NCBI GenBank assembly: GCA_938009055.1
Contig: CALLIO010000196.1
Coordinates: forward strand, 1 to 10,617
Direction of reading: 5' to 3'
DNA length: 10,617 nt
Source: an uncultured Altererythrobacter sp.
GTDB taxonomy: Bacteria > Pseudomonadota > Alphaproteobacteria > Sphingomonadales > Sphingomonadaceae
In this document: positions 6,350 to 10,617 of the stretch, piece by piece
Layout: the number at the start of each line of letters is the position of its first letter
How positions within the stretch are numbered: the first letter of the stretch is position 1
Made by a program: the position numbers and the translations under genes
The notes under the pieces: generated by a model
Told to the model about the DNA's origin: nothing
Database searches by the model: none
Seen by the model: the letters and a program-made list of their open reading frames with translations, nothing else

Positions 6350-6832
6350 ATGATTGTATTCGACCTCCAATGTGACCAAGGCCATCCTTTCGAAGGGTGG
6401 TTCAGCTCCTCAGATGATTTCGCCGATCAGCAAGCGCGCGGGCTGCTGGATTGTCCGCATTGCGGCTCTGCTGCGGTAAAAAAGGCGCCAATGGCCCCGG
6501 CGGTTCCTGCCAAGGGCAATCAGCGGCAAGATACGATGCTGGCGCCCGCAACCCCTACCGAAGAATCCCATCCCGTCGCCAATCAGCCCATGCCCGAAGA
6601 AGTGCAAAAGGCACTGACCGAGCTGGCGAAGGCGCAGGACAAAGCGCTCAAAAACAGCACATGGGTGGGTGACAAATTCGCCGAAGCTTCGCGCGCGATG
6701 CATTATGGAGAGGCTGATGAGAAGCCTATCCATGGCAAGGCCAGCGTAGAAGAAGCGGAAAGCCTCGCCGATGAAGGTATTGCGGTAGCCCCGCTTCCCT
6801 TTCCCGTTGCGCCGCCAGAAGATCTGAACTGA
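6350..6832 (+). CDS. DUF1178 family zinc-ribbon-like protein
   Basis: A 160-residue protein of the uncharacterised DUF1178 family, common in alphaproteobacteria. The N-terminus has a probable metal site, Cys8 and His12 (LQCDQGHPFEGWF) with Cys35 and Cys38 (DCPHCGS), followed by a low-complexity Ala/Pro linker to about residue 85. The C-terminal half has a helical segment (about 88-120) and the family-typical PIHGKASVEEAESLADEGI (about 125-143) with APLPFP after it. No signal peptide or membrane segment is seen, so it is probably cytosolic. Its function is unknown. Association with grxC and the Nit amidase is recurrent in alphaproteobacteria as I recall, hinting at a thiol- or metal-related role. 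The ATG is 9 bp after the upstream stop with only a weak GAG ribosome site. Confidence 0.9.
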   Translation: MIVFDLQCDQGHPFEGWFSSSDDFADQQARGLLDCPHCGSAAVKKAPMAPAVPAKGNQRQDTMLAPATPTEESHPVANQPMPEEVQKALTELAKAQDKALKNSTWVGDKFAEASRAMHYGEADEKPIHGKASVEEAESLADEGIAVAPLPFPVAPPEDLN

Positions 6833-6834
6833 TT

Positions 6835-6849
6835 GCCAGCAGCGCTGGC
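6835..6849 (+). terminator. Possible weak terminator after the DUF1178 gene
   Basis: GCCAGC-AGC-GCTGGC forms a perfect 6-bp hairpin starting 2 nt after the stop codon. It is followed by GGGCCTTATTA rather than a true T-run. Termination may be incomplete, allowing read-through into tRNA-Arg 22 bp further on. Confidence 0.4.
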
Positions 6850-6871
6850 GGGCCTTATTACGGCATTCACC

Positions 6872-6948
6872 GCGCCCGTAGCTCAGTTGGATAGAGCATC
6901 AGATTCCTAATCTGGGGGCCACAGGTTCGAATCCTGTCGGGCGCACCA
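6872..6948 (+). tRNA. tRNA-Arg (anticodon CCT)
   Basis: A complete 77-nt cloverleaf with encoded CCA. The acceptor stem pairs GCGCCCG with CGGGCGC, with discriminator A. The D arm is GCTCAGTTGGATAGAGC. The anticodon stem TCAGA/TCTGG holds loop TTCCTAA with CCT at 6906-6908, which reads AGG arginine codons. The T arm is ACAGG-TTCGAAT-CCTGT. No T-run follows before the convergent EAL gene 36 bp away, and no integrase or duplicated 3' end suggests use as an attachment site in this window. Confidence 0.97.
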
Positions 6949-6984
6949 AGAACCAGCCATTTTGACTTTTGGTCGTGTGACGCC

Positions 6985-9312
6985 TCAAGCAGTTTTTCGT
7001 TTGGGCAGGCCGAGCTCAGCCTCGATCCCATCAAGCGCTTCAGAAAACTCAGCCTGGCCTAGCGGTTTAGATATCAGCCAACCTTGGCCCGTGTCGCAGC
7101 CCATACCTTCCAGCATTGCAAGGCAATCGGCTGTTTCGATCCCTTCGGCAACCACGCTGAAACCGAGCGCATGGGCCATGTCGATCGTCGATTGGACCAG
7201 AACCATGTTGCCCTTGTCCTCGACCATTGTGCGCACAAAGCTCTGGTCAATCTTTAGCTCATCAGCGGGCAAGCGCTGGAGATAGGATAGAGTCGATTGC
7301 CCGGTACCATAATCATCGATTGAGACTTTGATCCCCGCTGCACGTACCTGCTCCAGCGCCACCACAGCAAGTTCCTTGTCGGCCAAGGTAGCCGATTCGG
7401 TGACTTCAAAGGTGATTTTACTCGGATCGACATGCGCGGTCTTAATCCGGTCAATCGCCAGTTCCACAAAGCGCGGATCGCTCAACAACGGGGCAGAGAC
7501 ATTGACCGCACAGCTAAGGTGCGGGCGCGTTTCGTGCCATTCGCCCAGAACGTCGAGCGATTGGTCGATCACATGCAAGGTCAGCGCGTCGATCCTGTTC
7601 TCGCGCTCGAGCAGCGGAATAAACAATTCAGGGCTGACTTTGCCGAATTCATCATGGTCCCAGCGCACCAGCGCCTCTGCACCGACAATTTGCTTGTTGG
7701 CAAAGCCCCATTTGGGCTGAAAAACGGTCTGGATCGCGCCGCTTTTGAGCGCATTTTCAAGATCAACGAGCAAGCGTTGTTGGACACTGACCGCATCCGA
7801 AGCGCTGTCATCGTGCCATGCCCATCGCTCGTTCTTGGCGCTGGCCTGATCGGCGGCGACTTTGGCTTGCTCGATTGAGTGCGTGCTTGCGCCGAAGAAG
7901 ACGTTGAGCCTGAGCTTGGTGGTATCGGCCATGAAAGGGGATTGGAACAGCGCGGCCGCTGTTTCGCAATGTTCGGCGACATTATGCTCCTCGCATTGCC
8001 CGGCAACCCATGCAAATATGTTGGATTCAAGGTGAAAGATGCGCCCACCTTCCGCCAGAAAGCCAAGCCGTTCGGACAATCCACCGAACAATTGCTCGCG
8101 CGCCACGGCATTGGTCAAGGCCGCAACGTCGCTAAAATTGGCGATCCGCGCCACGATGATGACTGGTGTTTGGTCGCGCTCCAAAAATTTCGCGAAAGAG
8201 GCTTCATTGGGTAGCCCGCTGAGCGCATTGCGCATCTGACTTTGGCGCAAGGCGAAAGACGTCGAGAAGAATTTCCGCAAAGTTAAGAACGCCCCGAGGA
8301 AGAACAGCATGGGGATGTTCGAAAAAGTCGCAAGATAGCCAGCCTCAAGCGCGAGAAGGGTGGCAAAGCTTGCGAGTCCCAATGCGACGCAGGCGGCGCC
8401 AAGCCAGCGCGGATCAAGCCATTTGATCGCTGCCATAAGCAGGCATGCGACCACAATCAGCGAGAGGAATGGGCCAAAATCTGGCGTGACTGCATCTTGC
8501 AGCAGCGTTTCCGTCGCCATCGCTTGGATCACGACGCCGGGAATAACGCCGTAATTGCGTATCGGGTAACGATCACCCAATTCGATCGCGGTGGCCCCGA
8601 TCATCACCTTCTTGCCTTGCAATCGCTCGGCTTCAACTTGGCCCTGCAAGAGTTCTGCAAAGCTTACGCTTGGAATTGTCGCTGGGTCGATTGCCTGATT
8701 GATCGCGAAGGAATCATAAACCCGCCCCGAAGCGCCTGACAGCATGCTCGCGAGCGAGGGGCGGGGCAGGCCCGCGGTGGTGGTGCCATAAGAATAGCGG
8801 TTGAGCTGCCCGCTATCGTCGGGATGGACGTTGACCGAACCAAGGAAAGCTTCCTTGGCAAGGATATCGATCGGCAGGCTTTCGACTTCATCTTTGCTGC
8901 CAGCAGACCCGCTTTGGCGGAATGTGGGCAGGATGACGGTTGCCTCGCTCTCGCTAATGGCTGCGGCAAAAGCTTGATCTTCTGCTGGAATGGAATGCGA
9001 GGAGAAATCGACATCGAACGCGATTTGCGAAACGCCGGCCTCGTTCAATTTGCGCACTGCCTCGCCATATCGGCTGCGCGGCCATGGCCAGCTATCCAGG
9101 GTCTGCAGCGATCTGGCATCAATCTCGACGATGACCAGTTCGCCTGTGGCGGATTGTGAAATCGCATCTTCGCGCAGCTTCTTGAAGCCGTTCTCAAGGG
9201 CGATGCCGATGCCAAATTGGGCGATCAGTGCAGCGCCGAGCAGAGCTATCGCCCAAGCGAGCACTTCGCGATCGGACGCTTTCGCCCACAATTTCTGCAA
9301 GGTTTCTTGCAA
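6985..9312 (-). CDS. CHASE2 sensor with degenerate GGDEF and intact EAL domain (cyclic-di-GMP phosphodiesterase)
   Basis: A 775-residue membrane signalling protein. One membrane segment (about 18-40) leads to a periplasmic CHASE2 sensor (about 55-275; VIVEIDARSLQTLDSWPWPR at 60-79). Three more segments follow (about 281-297, 303-322, 329-346). Residues about 360-500 are a decayed GGDEF domain: LSGLPNEASF replaces the usual LTGLPNR region and ESNIFAWVAG stands where GGDEF should be, so no cyclase activity is expected. The EAL domain (about 515-765) keeps Glu546 (GAEALVRW), Asn604, Glu636, Asp666/Asp667 (DDYGTG), Lys687 (ELKID), Glu723 (AEGIE) and Gln743. Their spacing equals that of RocR, so hydrolysis of cyclic-di-GMP to pGpG is predicted. 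The start is TTG at 9312 behind GGGA; no ATG or GTG exists in frame back to the stop at 9370-9372. It follows the FecR gene by 105 bp. Confidence 0.92.
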   Translation of the reverse strand: MQETLQKLWAKASDREVLAWAIALLGAALIAQFGIGIALENGFKKLREDAISQSATGELVIVEIDARSLQTLDSWPWPRSRYGEAVRKLNEAGVSQIAFDVDFSSHSIPAEDQAFAAAISESEATVILPTFRQSGSAGSKDEVESLPIDILAKEAFLGSVNVHPDDSGQLNRYSYGTTTAGLPRPSLASMLSGASGRVYDSFAINQAIDPATIPSVSFAELLQGQVEAERLQGKKVMIGATAIELGDRYPIRNYGVIPGVVIQAMATETLLQDAVTPDFGPFLSLIVVACLLMAAIKWLDPRWLGAACVALGLASFATLLALEAGYLATFSNIPMLFFLGAFLTLRKFFSTSFALRQSQMRNALSGLPNEASFAKFLERDQTPVIIVARIANFSDVAALTNAVAREQLFGGLSERLGFLAEGGRIFHLESNIFAWVAGQCEEHNVAEHCETAAALFQSPFMADTTKLRLNVFFGASTHSIEQAKVAADQASAKNERWAWHDDSASDAVSVQQRLLVDLENALKSGAIQTVFQPKWGFANKQIVGAEALVRWDHDEFGKVSPELFIPLLERENRIDALTLHVIDQSLDVLGEWHETRPHLSCAVNVSAPLLSDPRFVELAIDRIKTAHVDPSKITFEVTESATLADKELAVVALEQVRAAGIKVSIDDYGTGQSTLSYLQRLPADELKIDQSFVRTMVEDKGNMVLVQSTIDMAHALGFSVVAEGIETADCLAMLEGMGCDTGQGWLISKPLGQAEFSEALDGIEAELGLPKRKTA

Positions 9313-9321
9313 CTGCTTTCC

Positions 9322-9340
9322 CGCTTTTTGCTGAAAAGCG
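9322..9340 (-). other. Hairpin just upstream of the CHASE2-EAL start
   Basis: On the minus strand CGCTTTT-CAGCA-AAAAGCG is a perfect 7-bp stem. Its 3' side ends at the GGGA ribosome site of the TTG-initiated gene and could limit access to it. A second small hairpin, GGGC-TCAC-GCCC, lies earlier in the same 105-bp gap (9391-9402). Neither has a T-run. A regulatory role is only a suggestion. Confidence 0.35.
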
Positions 9341-9417
9341 CTGACTAGCCAATTGCGGTCAATTTTCGGTTAAACATAGGGCGAGCGCTTGGGCGTGAGC
9401 CCTAAACTTGCAATGAT

Positions 9418-10617
9418 CTAGTCGTCGTCTCCGTCATCGCCATCATCATCGTCGTCGTCGCCGCCGTTTCCGTTGCCATTACCATTGCCGGTTGTGACCT
9501 CGTCGGATGAGCCACCGTTTCCGTTTGCATTTCCACTGTTGCCATTGCCGTTGCCGGTCGTGGTCTCTTCGGATGAGCCACCGTTACCGTTGGCATTTCC
9601 ACTATTGCCATTGCCATTGCCGTTGCCGGTCGTGGCCTCTTCGGATGAACCACCGTTTCCGTTAGCATTTCCACTGTTCCCATTGCCGTTCCCGGTCGTG
9701 GCCTCTTCGGATGAACCACCGTTACCGTTACCGTTACCGTTGCCGGTGGCGGGGCTTCCACCAAGGGTGACGCTGTCATCCATGACATTGCCCATTCCAT
9801 TACCAGCGCCACTTCCGACCGCATTGCCGACGTCGGGACCCACGCCATTGTCGCCAGCGTTCGAGCCGCTATTTCCTGTCGCAGCTGTGCTTGTGGCTGC
9901 AACAGCTGTTGTTACCGCGCTTGAAACAGCAGGATTGGCCGCTCCACGGCGATTGGTAGACGTGATGGCCTGCGTTGCTGCCACGATTGCCGCATCTGCT
10001 GCATTGGAAGAGTTGGCTGATCCTGCAACGGCATTAGAAAGATCGACGCTATCGTTGCGCGATGCAATTGCCGGAGTGGCAGTGGTTGCGGTCAGCGTGC
10101 CAGAAACCATGCCGCCCGTGACTTTGGCGAGCGAGACTGGCTCTGCCACGACTGTGTCTGCGATGACGCCTTCAAAGCTATCGCTGGCGATGGCGATCAG
10201 CTTTGCTTCGGTCATCGGGGCAGGGCGAGCGATACTGCCGGGCTTGGCATTGGGGGAATCGATCACGCGGTTTTGCGGACCTGCAATATTGAGGCGAAAC
10301 TGCTGATGGCTTTCCACCATGCCGATCATGCCGGGGGAGAGGAGCTGCGTCGCACCGCCATCGCGGGTAGCGACTTGAACAGCGCCCTCGGTCACTTGCA
10401 CGGCTGCACCGGACTCGGTCACCGTGACGGTAAAAGTCGTGCCTTTGACAACAGCGGCGAGATACGGTGTGTCGACCCCGAAGTGCGGGTTCGATTTCTT
10501 GTCGATGCGGAAAAGTGCGCTGCCCATTTCCTTGAAGAACTGGATGACGCCGCCATCCTGCTTGGGCTTGGCGATACGCAGCCGGCTGTTGGGCGACACC
10601 ACCACATATTCGCCGCC
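9418..10617 (-). CDS. FecR-domain protein with Gly-Asn repeat and Asp-rich tail (partial, N-terminus outside window)
   Basis: The frame is open to the right edge, giving 399 visible residues. The visible part starts GGEYVVVSPNSRLRIAKP, the middle of a FecR domain (Pfam FecR; beta-rich, found in periplasmic regulators and stand-alone envelope proteins). The domain continues to about visible residue 105 with FGVDTPYLAAVVKGTTFTV and VQVTEGAVQVAT. Residues about 140-280 are Ala/Ser/Thr/Asn-rich and probably disordered. Then come four GGSSEE-type units of 22, 24, 22 and about 18 residues made largely of Gly-Asn dipeptides, and a terminal GGDDDDDDGDDGDDD. No membrane segment is visible. It may bind divalent cations or carbohydrate, but this is a guess. 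Its position before the CHASE2-EAL gene on the same strand suggests one functional unit. Internal GTG or ATG codons near 10605 are not believed to be the start because the domain continues upstream. Confidence 0.85.
   Translation of the reverse strand, partial: GGEYVVVSPNSRLRIAKPKQDGGVIQFFKEMGSALFRIDKKSNPHFGVDTPYLAAVVKGTTFTVTVTESGAAVQVTEGAVQVATRDGGATQLLSPGMIGMVESHQQFRLNIAGPQNRVIDSPNAKPGSIARPAPMTEAKLIAIASDSFEGVIADTVVAEPVSLAKVTGGMVSGTLTATTATPAIASRNDSVDLSNAVAGSANSSNAADAAIVAATQAITSTNRRGAANPAVSSAVTTAVAATSTAATGNSGSNAGDNGVGPDVGNAVGSGAGNGMGNVMDDSVTLGGSPATGNGNGNGNGGSSEEATTGNGNGNSGNANGNGGSSEEATTGNGNGNGNSGNANGNGGSSEETTTGNGNGNSGNANGNGGSSDEVTTGNGNGNGNGGDDDDDDGDDGDDD
9466..9745 (-). repeat. In-frame tandem repeat with hexanucleotide runs, C-terminal end of the FecR gene
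   Basis: TCGGATGA (plus strand) recurs at 9503, 9569, 9641 and 9707, so units are 66, 72 and 66 bp, all multiples of 6. The units encode GGSS(E/D)E followed by Gly-Asn runs and SGNANGN. A run of ACCGTT hexamers at 9718-9738 codes a Gly-Asn block. The 72-bp unit has exactly one extra hexamer (one more Gly-Asn), as expected from slippage that keeps the frame. Positions 9421-9465 next to it code the Asp-rich end and are themselves a GTC/ATC repeat. Confidence 0.9.

Noticed and set aside
6872..6984. tRNA-Arg as an integration site for a mobile element
   Set aside because: No integrase, direct repeat of the tRNA 3' end or compositional break is visible. The neighbouring EAL gene looks native.
9473..10306. 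A 277-codon plus-strand open frame rich in Pro, Leu and Ser opposite the FecR gene
   Set aside because: It is the antisense of the Gly-Asn repeat. The opposite strand has a recognisable FecR domain, and a Pro-Leu repeat protein here is a by-product of the hexamer repeats.

Overview
The window looks like chromosomal DNA from an alphaproteobacterium, most likely Sphingomonadales and plausibly the Erythrobacter group. The grounds are moderately high GC by eye, the order tpiA-secG-pyrG with ppiD divergent to it (typical of alphaproteobacteria), a grxC-nitrilase-DUF1178 cluster, and weak or absent Shine-Dalgarno sites. This placement rests on protein style and gene order recalled from knowledge, not on a search. 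No insertion sequence, integrase, CRISPR array or phage gene is visible.

Layout. Positions 1-1254 (minus) hold the first 418 codons of a PpiD-type periplasmic folding factor that runs off the left edge. After a 197-bp divergent gap come tpiA (1452-2213), secG (2295-2669) and pyrG (2763-4397), all plus. The gap after pyrG is not empty. It contains a promoter-like element, a 9-bp closing stem and a strong intrinsic terminator, and I call it a candidate small RNA of about 115 nt (about 4476-4590). Convergent to it is an IbpA-like small heat-shock protein (4598-5077, minus). Its roughly 100-nt leader folds like a ROSE RNA thermometer and lies behind a heat-shock-sigma-like promoter (5186-5214). 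Divergent from that are grxC, a Nit-type amidase and a DUF1178 zinc-ribbon protein (5249-6832, plus), then tRNA-Arg(CCT) (6872-6948). The right third is a minus-strand pair: a FecR-domain protein with a Gly-Asn repeat and Asp-rich tail (9418 to beyond the right edge), followed by a CHASE2-degenerate GGDEF-EAL phosphodiesterase (6985-9312).

How the genes fit together. The left half is housekeeping: envelope protein folding, glycolysis, secretion and CTP synthesis. The middle joins proteostasis (Hsp20 under two layers of heat control) to thiol metabolism (glutaredoxin plus a likely deaminated-glutathione amidase). The right end is probably an envelope-to-cyclic-di-GMP signalling unit, in which a FecR-domain envelope protein is paired with a membrane sensor whose EAL domain keeps every catalytic residue. 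The least described items are the candidate small RNA after pyrG, the ROSE-like leader, and the slippage-prone repeat tail of the FecR protein.
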